Below, piece by piece: positions 26,133 through 38,900 of a DNA stretch of 64,000 nucleotides. The stretch spans positions 872,885 through 936,884 of the forward strand of contig JAYKAV010001997.1 in the NCBI GenBank assembly GCA_035582835.1. The letters are read 5' to 3'. The notes under the pieces are model-generated. The model saw only the letters and a list, made by a program, of their open reading frames with translations, ran no database searches and was not told where the DNA came from. The position numbers and the translations under genes were made by a program. This stretch comes from Phoebastria nigripes (lineage: Eukaryota > Chordata > Aves > Procellariiformes > Diomedeidae). Position 1 is the first letter of the stretch. Every line of letters starts with the position of its first letter.

Positions 26133-26185
26133 AAAAAAAACAACAAACAACCAACAAAAAAACCAAACACAAACCAAAACCAACA
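26133..26185. repeat. A/C-only low-complexity tract
   Basis: This is 53 nt containing only A and C, beginning with an A-run and continuing with CAA, CCAA and CAAA units. Confidence 0.85.
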
Positions 26186-27639
26186 TCAACACAAGTTTCA
26201 GCAGCAGTTGGCTATTAGAAAAGAATTCCAAAACCAGACCTGTTAGTGAAACTGGCATTTGTATTTTAAAAATGGGAAGCAGGAACTGTTAGCACAGCAT
26301 TTCTTATGAGAACAGGTAACATGACTGTACTCAGCGATGCATTAAACAAATTTGATCCTACTTCTTCAAAAACAAAAACCTGAATAGAAAGTGGCATGGA
26401 TGTAGAACATTTAATATAGGGTTCCAAAAGCAAGATTATTGATGCAAAAGTAAATGGATCCATGACCTCTGTAGTTCTACTTCTCCCACCCAGTTCTATC
26501 AGTAAAAACCACTATGCAAACAAAGACATACTTGTCTGTGGTTAAAAACTTTTCTAAAAAGCAGCTAGTAAAAAGCTACTCCAAACAACCCTCAAACACC
26601 TGCTCCATAAACTCGTCCAAGTTCCACAGTATGCATTTAAAAAAGGGGAATCCTCACAGCTGCCATGATAAACATTATGCAGCTGAAATTCTAGTAAAAA
26701 CTGTGTCCTCAATTAAAATAGATAATTCTGACTGAAGTCACAATGCCTAAGCATATCTTTTCTTACAAGCACAGAACTACTCTAAATGCTGGAGAGGCCT
26801 TAAACAGCTACATGGTTGGATCCTTCTCTGAGAACCAAGGGAGACAGCTAACCTTTGAGAAACAACTCCAGCTGAGGAGGGAACTAATATACTTCAAACT
26901 ACGCAACTCATGCAAATTGTTACGAAGAAAAGCTTTTGCAGGAGAAAGAGGATGAAGGAAAGAACCACCATTCAAACAGAAAATAGTGAAAAGTATAACA
27001 GGGTTCCATCTAAATCTAAGAGGTTAAGATAGGAGGGGAGAGAGAAGGGGAGAAGCATCTCCTATGTATTTTACATAATCACAGCTCAGATAATTTGTGC
27101 CTTTATGTTGATGTAACGGAAGGCTAAGAGAAACCAAGCTACAGATAAGAAAGTACACTGAGAAATGCTAGATAACATTTCTTATTCCTTGTTCTGAAAG
27201 TAATGGGACATAAATTAGCCATTAGTGGGGGGAAAAAAAAAAAAATTCCTACAGCCAGTATTATCTTTCTCAATGAAGAGGGAACTGTGTATTCCCCAAA
27301 TAAATGCTGCACATCAGCCAACCCAGAGGTACGTAGTAACTTCCAACCCCAGTTCTGTATTACCAGAAGTTGTTTGTGTTGCAACAATTCTTTTGCTTTA
27401 AATGTTTGAGAAATGCATTCCCCTGCATCATTTATTGATCACTAGAGAGGAAAAAAAATAATAAATGTAAATGTAAGTTTAAGTCTTATAGTAATTCTTC
27501 CTTCATCCCCAAGACATTTCTTTAGGCTATCAACTTAAAACTGATTATATAAAACCTTAGATATGCATTAAACAAAACACATTTTTCATTCAGAAGTTTT
27601 GCTACAGGCTTTTGTTCAACTGACAAAATACACTAGGGA

Positions 27640-29859
27640 GTGTAAAAAATATTTATTCAACCTAATTCAACATAACTATAATTTGCAATACTTAAAAACA
27701 AGATTTACAACAGAGTAATGACCTTCTGCTACTCAGGTGAAATCATTTTATAATCCATACAGTATTTTTATAATTGTATTTTTACAATAGCTTTAACTTC
27801 CAGAGGAGACGATGAGCTTTCCCATGGAACAAGTTTCAAACCCACTAGTTTGCATCATTCAATTCTTCATGAGACTTTAAAAAACAGTAATAAATTGGTT
27901 GGAAATCTATACAGTGAAGACCACTGAAAAGCTGTTTTCTCGAAATGAAGAATTCTGTAAGAAATACGTATTATATTGTTTCAAGACTATCTTACAGAAA
28001 GTAGCAACTTTCAGAGGTTGCTACTCTATATTTAGAGTTTTATATAAAAGTGAGCCCACTAAGACAAATATAATCAGCAGACTTACAAGATTATAGTAAT
28101 TCTTCAGTTACAGCAAGAACCTCAGAAGTATTTTATATTGATTGAATGTATAATTTTCAATACCTGTATAGTTTTTGAATACTAGTTGGTCATTATATAC
28201 ACTTTTGTACAGTTCTAAAATATTACATCTCAGTAATTAAGATAAACATACTATAGAAAAGGTACCATATTTTGAATTTCTCTAACATACATTATTGCAG
28301 TCAAATATGAAGTCCATTCTGCATTTACTTCCTTTCTGGTGAAAAGAAATATTTACTTATGAATACTTCCACTAAAAGATTTTTTTTAAACCTTTCTCCA
28401 TGCATTTGACATACTAATATGAACAAGGAAAAAAAAAAAACCAACTTTGAAAAAAATAAGTTAACAACAAATTGTTGTTAAGAAGAAACTTTAAGTACTA
28501 AATCTAGGTTAGGTCTGGTATGAATATTAAATGGCTGTATTATGTTTGTCAAAATTTAACTTCACAAAACAGTTAATTTCTGTTGAAATTAAGTTTATAA
28601 ATACATCACATTACTGAAGTGCTAATGTCTCCCTCAGCTGGCTACTTTGAACATATTGTAACAGTAAAGCTTACTATATAAATAAACTTAGTTTATTACA
28701 CATTTAAGATTTATCCTTTACAGAGTGGAGCCAAGTTGTCTCAAGAGTGTCCAGCCTGCTGTATGTACCATGCTCAGATTAGGTACCCAAAGTGTAGTGT
28801 CACCCCCTTCCAGCCGATCCTTCCACTAGAATCCTTCCACCATCTATCCTTCCACTAGAGCTGGTACGGGCAGAAGAGAGCCTAGTCCTGGTACAGAGCC
28901 AAGTTATGCACCCAGGTCTGGAAGTTTAGAAGGATGCCCTAATCTATCAGTTTAAATGTAGCTTTAGAGTCCAGTGTTGTTTCCTCACACTTCTACTGCT
29001 CTTTGTACTTGTGTGATATTTACATAATCAAAAGGAACATGAAAACTAAACAAGTGCTCTAATACTTAACTACAAAATAAGCAACTGAAATTTACTTCCC
29101 CCATGTAATTATTTTACTGCGGAGGAAAAAATGCTATCCAGCACCAGTTACAAAACAGTAAAAGAGCCATGAGAAAACAACACTAGGCACGGCAGAAGAT
29201 ACAACAGGACAGTAAAAATTATCAGTAATAAAATAGTCACCTGGAAGCCATGCTAATTTCAACACCTAGTACTTAGGTGGCTAAAGCTGACACATGAGTC
29301 CTGTGGAGAGTGATCTATGTTCTGCTTTCTCTGGCCAGTCATTTGAGTATTCTATACTCCCTGTTTGATACCAGCGAAAACCAAGGAAATCTTTATTGAC
29401 TTATGTCCCACAATTACTTCTCCTTGGTAATGACTCACATTTCCTTTCTAAAAAAAATTCCCTTCATTGTGTGAAATGCTGAACTGGATGATAGCGTGGG
29501 TATGAAAACACGTATAGAAAAGGCATTTTGATATAGCCTACATTAACTACACAATTTAAAATGTTCTTGTTCTGTAGTTGATGCTTTTTTTCCATTCAGC
29601 ATATTGGCTCAAAGAAAATAATTCAGAAGCCTGTTGCCCAACAGAAATACCCAAAAATAATGAAAGCCAAGTCACATTCTTAGGTTCAGTGGTTGCTGAA
29701 AGGATTTACCCTGCCACAAGACAGTGCTTTATTATATTTAAAGAAAAAAAATAGGAGCAGCAACTTATCACAATTCTCCACTACTGTGCAATAATGATGG
29801 AACCAATACAACATGGAAACCTGTTAGGTGAGACTGTATGACATCTGGAGATCACAGCC
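27640..29859 (-). other. MARCHF5: Probable MARCHF5 3' untranslated region
   Basis: This lies directly downstream of the MARCHF5 stop on the - strand. It is AT-rich with no frame. Minus-strand AATAAA hexamers (TTTATT on +) occur at 29728-29733, 29392-29397, 28692-28697 and 27652-27657. The first would give a UTR of only about 150 nt, the last one of about 2.2 kb, so alternative polyadenylation is possible. A short tandem repeat sits at 28817-28859. The outer limit is a guess from the last strong hexamer; another lies at 27431. Confidence 0.4.
28817..28859. repeat. Short tandem repeat, about 14-nt unit, three copies
   Basis: ATCCTTCCACTAGA occurs at 28817-28830 and 28846-28859, with a shortened copy ATCCTTCCAC at 28831-28840 between them. 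It lies within the probable MARCHF5 3' UTR. Confidence 0.8.
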
Positions 29860-29976
29860 TTATGCTCCTTCTTGCTCAGGATAATTTAAAATTTTGCGGT
29901 GAGCTTGGCGCAAATATTGCTGCTGTTTGAAGTAAACCTTAAAAGCTCCTTTTATAGCAACAAAAGCAATTCCACC
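29860..29976 (-). CDS. MARCHF5: MARCHF5 coding exon 6 (terminal)
   Basis: The acceptor TTTTTATTTCAG precedes GGT at 29976. The exon reads GGIAFVAIKGAFKVYFK then QQQYLRQAHRKILNYPEQEGA and stops at TAA (29860-29862). It encodes residues 244-281: the rest of the fourth membrane segment and a basic cytosolic tail. The penultimate residue is G, where human, from memory, has E (EQEEA). Confidence 0.97.
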   Translation of the reverse strand, partial: GGIAFVAIKGAFKVYFKQQQYLRQAHRKILNYPEQEGA

Positions 29977-32900
29977 CTGAAATAAAAAGATATTTTGAAA
30001 ACCTGCACAGTTCAGTGTCATATCATTGCAAATGTTTTTTTTTAAAATTTCTAGTCAAAGATTTATTTTCCAATTATATAGCATTTTCTTTTGAAGTTTA
30101 ACTAATTAGGACAATTCCAAATTAGTATCTCAAAGTTTTCTGTCACAATGCACTATTACAGAGGTTAGGGTTACTTAAAGGGATTACATACTGGATCTAT
30201 AAAACCTTTTGAAAGCTTTTATATGCTTGGAAGTCTGACAAATATTCTAAAAAATCAAAATACATCCTATTTAAAGAACAAAGTAAAGTGCAGATATGTA
30301 TCTGCTTTCCTCCCTTCTCTGAATATATACTATACATAACACAAGGAATAATACTAATTACCATTCTGTAATCACTATGAAAAAGGCCACTTGCCAAAAG
30401 CAAGTGTGGAGTGAGATAAAATCTGTTTTTTGTAAAACAAACTTTTTCTCCCCCAGAAGTTTTACAGTATGTTTATCTCAAATCTTCAAAATAAGAAGAG
30501 ACACTAAGCCCCCTTTAGTCTGTATGAACAGTTGTAATATCACTGTTTCTTCATATGGAAGAGAGGGGTGCATTAACATGTTGGAATTGAAAATGGGGGC
30601 TGAAGTGACAGTCAGATGACCAGGGATACCACCTTACCAAACTCAGTGTGCTTTCCCTTGAAAGGCTGCAAGCCAGAGAGGTTATTCACAAAGGAAGAGA
30701 TTGTCTCCTCTCTGTGTCCTCCCCACTCCATTCAACTTCTATGGAGAGTTTATTTCTCTCTCCTTACTAAAATAAGTAACAAAGGGATTCTCTCAAAGAA
30801 TTACTAAACAGAAGCTAATATGAAAAGGTTGATAAGATAAACCCCAGTCTTCCCTTGCAGAGATTGTTCTTAGAAGATCCCGGTTCCTCATCTTCATTAT
30901 CACCCTTGATTACTGCTAAGATCTGCCTAGATACCAGATACAAGTTTCAGCCTTGTCTAGAGTTGAGATTAGTTTCAGTCACAAGGACAAAGTCTCTCAC
31001 ACACGTGATACGTGTCCACTGCCAAGACAGGCAACCTTAAAAAAACCCCTTCCCTTAATCAAATGCCACTCTTAAATTCTAGATCAATTTATGTTCCTTT
31101 TTACTTTTCCTCCCTCCCCCCACAACACAACATTTCATATTCCCATATTATAATCATTTATGAAACAAACAATACTGAATCTTACCAAGATTGTCCTTTG
31201 TAAATTTGAGTTAACACTGCTGAACATCAGCTTGCCAACTATCGTGGCAATAGTAGGGAACACTAGAGCTCCGCATAGAATACGTGTAGCAGAGACATGA
31301 TCTGCCAAAGGGTTGGCCTCTGCTGGAATACGAGGAACAGGACATCCAATGCCTGAAGGGATGAGAGTGGGGGAAGAAAANGTTACATAGCCGCTACCTC
31401 AAACAGAACACAGAAAGCACATTAGTGCCCACCCCCCGTGCCATTATAAATCTATAAACCAATTACTTTGAGAACCATCCCTCTTCTCAGTGAATATTCT
31501 CTTTCCGTTAAATGACTCTATTCATTTTTACTTTCAAATAAGACCCATGATTTTTAGTAGCTTGTTTTGTTACTAAGGCCTTAATTGAAACCATGCTCCT
31601 GCTCCTCTTGCCCCACCTTTCTCACTAGGTACTATACAAACACAATCTAAATAGACTGAACATAAAATAGAGGGAAGGTGTTACAACTTTTACTTAAGAA
31701 TGGCGAAAACTACTCGCCTATCCCCATCTCCTAAAGGCACCAAATTCACGGTTGGTATTTCCTTTTAAATTTAATCACATTACCTGGAAATATGCTGTTC
31801 AAAATTTGTAGCTTATTAGAGTATTTGCGCCACAGTCTGAGCACATAGTCCTCCCAACGAATCATCTTGCCCAATATTAGCATGACTGGGATAGTGGGAA
31901 GTCCAATCAAAAGAAATAAAGGATCAGCTCTCTCCATGACATCAAGACCTTCTTTGTGACCCACAACCTGGTAAATATGTATATAGTTGACAAACATAAC
32001 AAAGACCACCACTGAACAAGGAATATAACTTATAAAAATTCTAGTTTGTTTGGGGCTGCCCACGCATTTTAAGTTAAAGAAAAAATAATAATGTTTTACC
32101 TAACGTACTCAGTTTTCTCTTTGCATCCTTGGTTGCTTATCAAGTGTAAGGCAGATGACCTACCAGCCCTAATTTGCAAGTAATTAATCTTGCAGAGAGC
32201 TGTAACACAATTCCTTACCATCTCAAGAAAAGTTTCATGTGCTTCTGTAAAAGCTTAAACATCTGAAATATCAAAACAGCATGCTTTCCAAAATGCACAG
32301 AAGAATTTACAATTTTAGAATGATTAATTCTACACTCAAAAATTGATTAGATACTGGTCTTTAAAGGATAAATTGATAGCAGGTATCTCAGGATGTTTTA
32401 AACAAAAATTTCTGTTTTTTAGGAATACCTTATGCAACAGACATCACGGTATTAAAAAGTATTGCTTCTCTAGACAATGCAGGAAGAGGTACGTTATTTT
32501 CAACTGTAGTGGAAATAGCAGCATATCTTCACTTGTACTTTATTTTTAAATGTGGTTAGTGCTACAGTTTTAAAGGACAGTCATTAACGATGTGTCTAAA
32601 CCTTTCTACTGGCACATAAAAAAAATCAGACTTTGCAGTTTATGAAATGCACATATTAAAACTGTAACAGAACAGTGCATTATATTTTCCTAAAAAGTAC
32701 ATACATTTTATTTTAAGTAAGTAACTCTAATAGGGCTGAGGACAAAAAAAAAAGAAATTGAAGTGGTAGATATCCTCTAGAGTTGTCTCACTTTAAGAAT
32801 TACTAAATGCTAACAAAGTCCTTGAAGGGCATCTAGAAAGAATGGGCTCTTTCATGACTTTTTCCATAAGAATCCAGGAAGACTAAAAAAATAAAAATAG

Positions 32901-35900
32901 CATGCTGATTTTGGCTGGGATAGAGTTAATTTTCTGCCTAGTAGCTAGTATGGGACTATGTTTTGGGTTTGTGCTGAAAACTGTGTTGATAACACAGGGA
33001 TGTTTTCAGTACTGCTGAGCAGTGCTTACAGAGAGTCAAGGCCTTGTCTGCTTCTCACCCCACCTGTGAGGAGACTGGGGGTGCACAAGAAGCTGGGAGG
33101 GGACACGGCTGGGACAGCTGACCCCAACTGACCAAAGGGATATCCCANACCATATGACGTCATGCTCAGTATATAAAGCTGGGGGGAGAAGGAGGAAGGG
33201 GGGACATTCAGAGTGATGGCGTTTGTCTTCCCAAGTAACCGTTACGCGTGATGGAGCCCTGCTTTCCTGGCGATGGCTGAACACCTGCCTGCCCATGGGA
33301 AGGAGTGAATGAATCCCTTGTTTTGCTTTGCTTGCGTGCGCGGCTTTTGCTTTACCTATTAAACTGTCTTTATCTCAACCCACGAGTTTTCTCACTTTTA
33401 CTCTTCTGATTCTCTCCCCCATCCCACCGTGGGGGAGTGAGCAAGTGGCTGGGTGGGACTTAGTTGCCGGCTGGGGTTAAACCATGACAAACAGTAATTA
33501 TTACATTTGTCAGGCACTGGATTTCCTGATGTGTTTTCATTGACTTCTTGTTTTCCCCACAAATGCAAAGAGATATCAAGTCTTCACTTGCACAAAACTT
33601 AGAATTCTAAGTGGTAAGAACATGCAACAATAGCAAAATTTAAAACAAGCAGTACTTCTGGAATAGGTGGGACACAGGGAAGAAGCTAGGGTAACGTACC
33701 ACACTACCTTCAAACTGTACTTTTTAGCCTTGCTTTGAAAACCATTCCATTTTATTCTTCTAGAACAGGAAGTTATGTTATATACCACAGCCTCTAAAAA
33801 TAGGGATAACCAACATTGTTGCCACCAAAAGATTATTCCTTCTAAAAACATTTTGCATTTGTCTTCCAGCTTCTTCGCTATCTTCCACCCAAATTGTGAT
33901 GTCTGACACTTCCTTTTTCTCCTTATAGTCCTTGTCCATCAAAAAAAGCCTCAGTATCTTGTCTTTTCTGCTTTAGATTACTATTTCTCTCTGTTTTCAG
34001 TAACCCTGTATGATTTGTTACTGACTTAGCTACCACTGTAGTCACAATGTCAATTCTGTATTTATTTTTCTCCATCTGAAGCTTAACCTTTAAAAATAGC
34101 TTTTGTGCTTCTCTCTGGCCCTTCAACTACGGGAAAGGAGTCTGAAATGCATCAGGAAACAAGTTGTATTAAACCTGAGGTGAGCAAGTCTGAGGTGGCA
34201 AAAGGGGTGGAATGGTTTCCCTCCACTCCCAGTTTAATCTCCTCCATTATAAGCAAAAATAAGTTATTCTCTTACCCAGCATGCCATCCATATGATCAAA
34301 AAAACACTACATCAGAGGAAAATAGCTAATTCTTCATACTTGGGATTTGACCAGCTGTCTAAACTAATGCAGATGTGAAGCTGTAACCGTGCAGTTGCTC
34401 AACTAGACCCACAACTTGCCTTTGCTTAAGGCCAGATCCTCATTTCAAAAGCAAAACAGCTACAGAAAGAAGCATTTATGTTTCCATTTGGTTATGTAGG
34501 TCTAGAGAAGCTAAAAAGGTCATATAAGTTCCTACAGAAAAAGGCTCAGTGTAGCAGTGAGCAAGGAGGTAAGGACTGGTACATTTCACAAAGTCTAGCT
34601 GTAGTATTACAGATGGTTGCAATGTTCCTGTAAGGGCCACAAGAAGAACAAAATACCAGATGAGGAAATTCTTAAGTGTACCATTCTGTAATACAGAGAC
34701 TCATCCATTGGAATGAGGAGGTATTGAAAGTCATTATACATCACTTATGCAGCTGCTTGACCCTGGCCACATTGGTACCAGGGAGACTGCATCAACTCAT
34801 TTGGGCTCCACTTCAAGTGGTTGTCATATACATTTCTGCTATGAGATCACATACAAACAGAACCAAAATAGCACACAATCTTGAGATGAAGTGACTTGTA
34901 GAACTGCAGGGCAGTACCGTACAATTCAAGAAAAAGTAGTGCCATATGACTTAGATGGTTGTATATTTAAAATTAGAACTGTGTAGAGGAATACTTACTA
35001 GCATACAGATTTCTTAATTCTATCTACAACTGAATTAGCATCAGAAATACTGTTACCCTTTCAGGCAAAAAAGGTTATGGGCTTGATATAGGAATCAACA
35101 ACTAAAATGGTAACAAAGGTCCTTCCAGTTGTACAATCTATGAAAACTCTTGTCTTGTAGTTCAACTAGGACAGCTGTGAACAAGTCTTTCCATAGTTAA
35201 TAGTCTACCACCTGCCAACGTTATTTTTATATTTAAATAGCAAGTCACAAGAACAGAAGTAGGAAAAATAAGTTTTTTCCCTTTCAACTAACCATGCAGT
35301 CCAACGTAATTAAAAGAACATACTATTAATTTGCAGTGTTTTGCATTTGTTGTTTATGAACTAATTGCACTATTCAGAGCATGCATTTTCCTTTATACAA
35401 TAAAAAAGTGGTAGGACTGAAAAATTNACCATGTCTCAACCCTTTGAATGTTACCAGCAAAATTTTTCTACAGGTAAAAGAAGAGATTAGTCTCATGTCT
35501 TTTCTGAAGAATTAGACTATCCATTATTAGTAGTTAGGTGGTAACGGCACCTCTTCTGTAAGAATAGAAGTGGGTTCACCAGCCTGCCATACAAAGGGCA
35601 GCCAGCTGCAGTAGTAGTGAATTTTGTTAGTTGCAGACTGAACCACTTGGCTTTATACAGTATGATCAGTTAAAAGTGAAAAGCTTTCTATCCACCCATC
35701 TTCAATTCACTTGTTAACTACACTGAAAGTGCTGAAAGCAGCTAAAGCATGTTTTAAGCCAAGGAAAGAGGAGTCTTAATTGACTTTTTCTTTAGAAAAC
35801 TTGCTTTCAAAGCTGGTAAGAAGAGGGAATACATGTGTACCTGCATCACCGTCACAGCTCCATATGTAACAGCTGTCCAGTATATAGAGCCCACCATTAT

Positions 35901-38900
35901 TCCAGCTGCAGCAAATGGACATGCCTTTGAGATCAGTCGATCTGCAAGATCCAAAACGTAAACAACTGGACCTATGATAAAGGAAAAGTAAGGTTTCAAT
36001 ATATATATATATATATATAAAAAATATATATATATAAAAAAGCATACTGAAGAAAGCTCTCGGCATCTATCACTGATAAGAAAGAAAGAACTTGGCAAAA
36101 TACAAGTCTGACATCCCACACATGCTGTTTAAATGAGAACATATAATTAAAACACTACTAAGCTAAACTTGTAACTTACTTCTACCTACCATTGCATTCC
36201 CTGAAACATGCTTCTGAGAGATTAATATACTGGTTAGAGCACTGACTAATTTACCCACTAAAGTTGACTAGCCTCCTTTGTCTGTGTTGAATCAGAATTG
36301 TTCCGTTGTAGAAACCATTTTAGGCTTAGTGGCTTTTGTGTTAGATATTTTAGTATTTCTTCCTTTTGAAAACTAATTAGTTGTAATGTACTTCATGTGC
36401 TTATCTTTGACAGCTTCACCTGAGAATTCTATCACTAAGCTATCCTGCTCTACAGTAAAAAGTAGCACAGTCAATATGAAAGATTCCTTTCGCTGGAAGA
36501 GGCTGCATTCAATATTTTTAGAGGACCACCTCTCAAATGTTGGAGGAAAAAACCCTCCTATTGAGGTTATTTAGTGCCTTTGACAACAATGCATGAATAG
36601 TGTTTCATTGTTCTGTCTATGGACAACTGCACTTTCCAGACATACACAGAGCAAGACATTACCCTGACCAACTTTGGTGAGGTAAACAAGGGCATGCTCG
36701 CATCATTTCTTTGAGAGACTGCAAGAGCACCAGCAAAGCAAAAGCCCAAAGTTGAAGTCTGAAATGTATGTATGGAAGTGAAAAATGTCATCACCGTGAT
36801 CAGATTCCACATTACTTTTGTATTTGTCAACTTATTCTACATAAAGGCTGTCATCCTCCTCCAGCTCATATGCATGAATAGTTGTTCTTAGCTCCCTCCT
36901 ACTTTTTCCTAACAAAATCAGTGAAAATATTATTCTCAAAAACCAGCCTATAGGTATTCTTCAAGTAACTAATCCTCCATCAAGTCTTTCATCATGGTTT
37001 ACCCACTCCAGCCTATAATTCTTTTACTACCTCCTAATTTTTTTTTTTTTTTGGGGGGGGGAGGGGGCAGCAGGGATGGGGGCAGAGGGTAGGGAAGGAG
37101 TGATCTCTTGAGCCACAGTGTTAAATGACTTACTGAAGTCCTGATAACTAAATGTACAGGACTTCCACTAGATGAATTTCAATTGCCAGGCTAGTTAGGC
37201 AATTGCCAGGCTGTTTTGTACACCTATCCTGAGTTGTATGCCATTTTCCTCCTGACCTCCAATTAGTCGAAACTTGTTCTGACCTTGCACAGAATTGAGA
37301 AGATTAGGTGCCAAGGATTTTTTTTCTTTTTTTTACCTTTCTAAAGGTAAAGGTATTGTATTTGGCATTCTCCAAATATACAAAAATCACTTGCAGTTCA
37401 ATTCTTAGCTTGAATACTCCTAGTACATAACAATTTTATATTCTTAGTTTTTTAGGGTGGTGATAACTTAGCACCCTGTTCCCAAAGAGATTGTCTCTGA
37501 ACTATCATATTTACACCAAATGAATTAAAAGCTGTGCATTTAAACATACAATCAAGATTTGAAATTCACTTCAAAAGAAGTTGGCAGAAAATGTATTTCC
37601 ATCAGCCACACTGACAAAATCGTGACTCCTGTTTCATGACTTAGTTGGTTCTTCTCTTTCAAGAAAAGAGCTCTAGTGTGAATCCTTTCAAAACAACCAG
37701 TTCTACTCAGCTCAAGTCAGCCAGTGAAAACAAGCAACAGGAACATCTAATTGAACTCATTCATTGTCATATTTTATCAGCACTGGTATTCTTGTAAAGC
37801 ACGTCCAAATACATCTGTTTTTTTGTTTTGGGGTTTTTTGGTGGTTGTTGTGTTTTTGGGTTTTTTTGTGTGGTGGTGGTGGTTTGTTTTTTTGTTTGTT
37901 TGGTTTTTTTTGGGGGGGGNGGGGGGGTGGGGTCATCCTCACCCCTCTTTAAAAAAAAAAAAAAAAAGAACAGGGTAGGATTTTAGATACTGTTTGTACA
38001 ACGATAGCATCCAGAGACCTTGTAGAAGGATTGCAACACACCCCCCCCCCCCATACACAGGTATCTGTGCGAATACCATAGTGAAGAGCTGCAATTTAAA
38101 CACATTTAGCTTATATGCAGTCTTGACAGAAGTCATTGTAAATATTGCCAAGTTATGTATCAGACTAGTGGGCAGTCCTAAGCAACTTGGGCAGAATATT
38201 GTTTAATGTACTCTCTACTCTAGTTCTGCTGGAGCCTCAAGTTCTTAACCTACTACTCATGTATTTCAAATCGGTTACCTGTGCGTGCATCTTCTAGTAC
38301 AGCATGCATTCTTTGTTTTAGTAATAAGCTCTAGTTTTAAGGGCAGGAAGCATCTTCCCATGTGGCTTGTAAGACAGTAAACACCTCACCAGCACCCTGC
38401 TTCAAATACACCAACTGATGTAAATTAGTCCATAAGTAGTTGACATAGTGTAACTATAGAGTTAGTTTATTCTCAAGCTGAGCATCCTATTATTGGTTAG
38501 GTACCAAAATTAAAGGGTTTCTGAAGAAGGAACACTCTACTCAAAATATAAAGAACTAGAACAAGCAGTTCAACTGTATTAACAGTTACGTTTAACTTTC
38601 CAGGACAGACTTAAAGTGCTGGGATGTCTCAATGTGCTGAACATAGCAACAAAGTCATAACTGCAAGTACTAAATGCACAGTAATTTATACATCTTGACT
38701 GTTTCCCACAGTCACTGAAAAAGTTGTTTAGTTGTACCATTTTGAAAACTTACATTTGTTTGAAGAAGGTGAAGACAAGAGACTCAAAAACCCCATCATA
38801 TTTGGTGAGTCCTAAAGCAACACAAAGCACTGAAGCTTGCCTTATACATCTTGGCAAGGTGATATGGCAACAGCATAAGTCTAACACTGAAAGTACTAAT

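Larger units (their letters stand above)
16028..27640. other. Intergenic between the orphan island/LTR and the MARCHF5 3' end; no gene recognised
   Basis: I found no exon, RNA gene or clear interspersed repeat. A low-CpG, AATTA-rich, repeat-free segment at about 16680-17180 has the look of conserved non-coding DNA, but conservation cannot be judged here. A/C-only low-complexity tracts occur at 22749-22791 and 26133-26185. A C-rich patch lies at 24640-24665. Small open frames of 60-106 codons on both strands are at chance level. Confidence 0.55.

Noticed and set aside
35122..35148. Possible decayed CR1 3' end on the + strand (GGTCCTTCCAG...TCTATGA)
   Set aside because: Only about 25 nt match loosely and no CR1 body precedes it, so chance similarity is likely.
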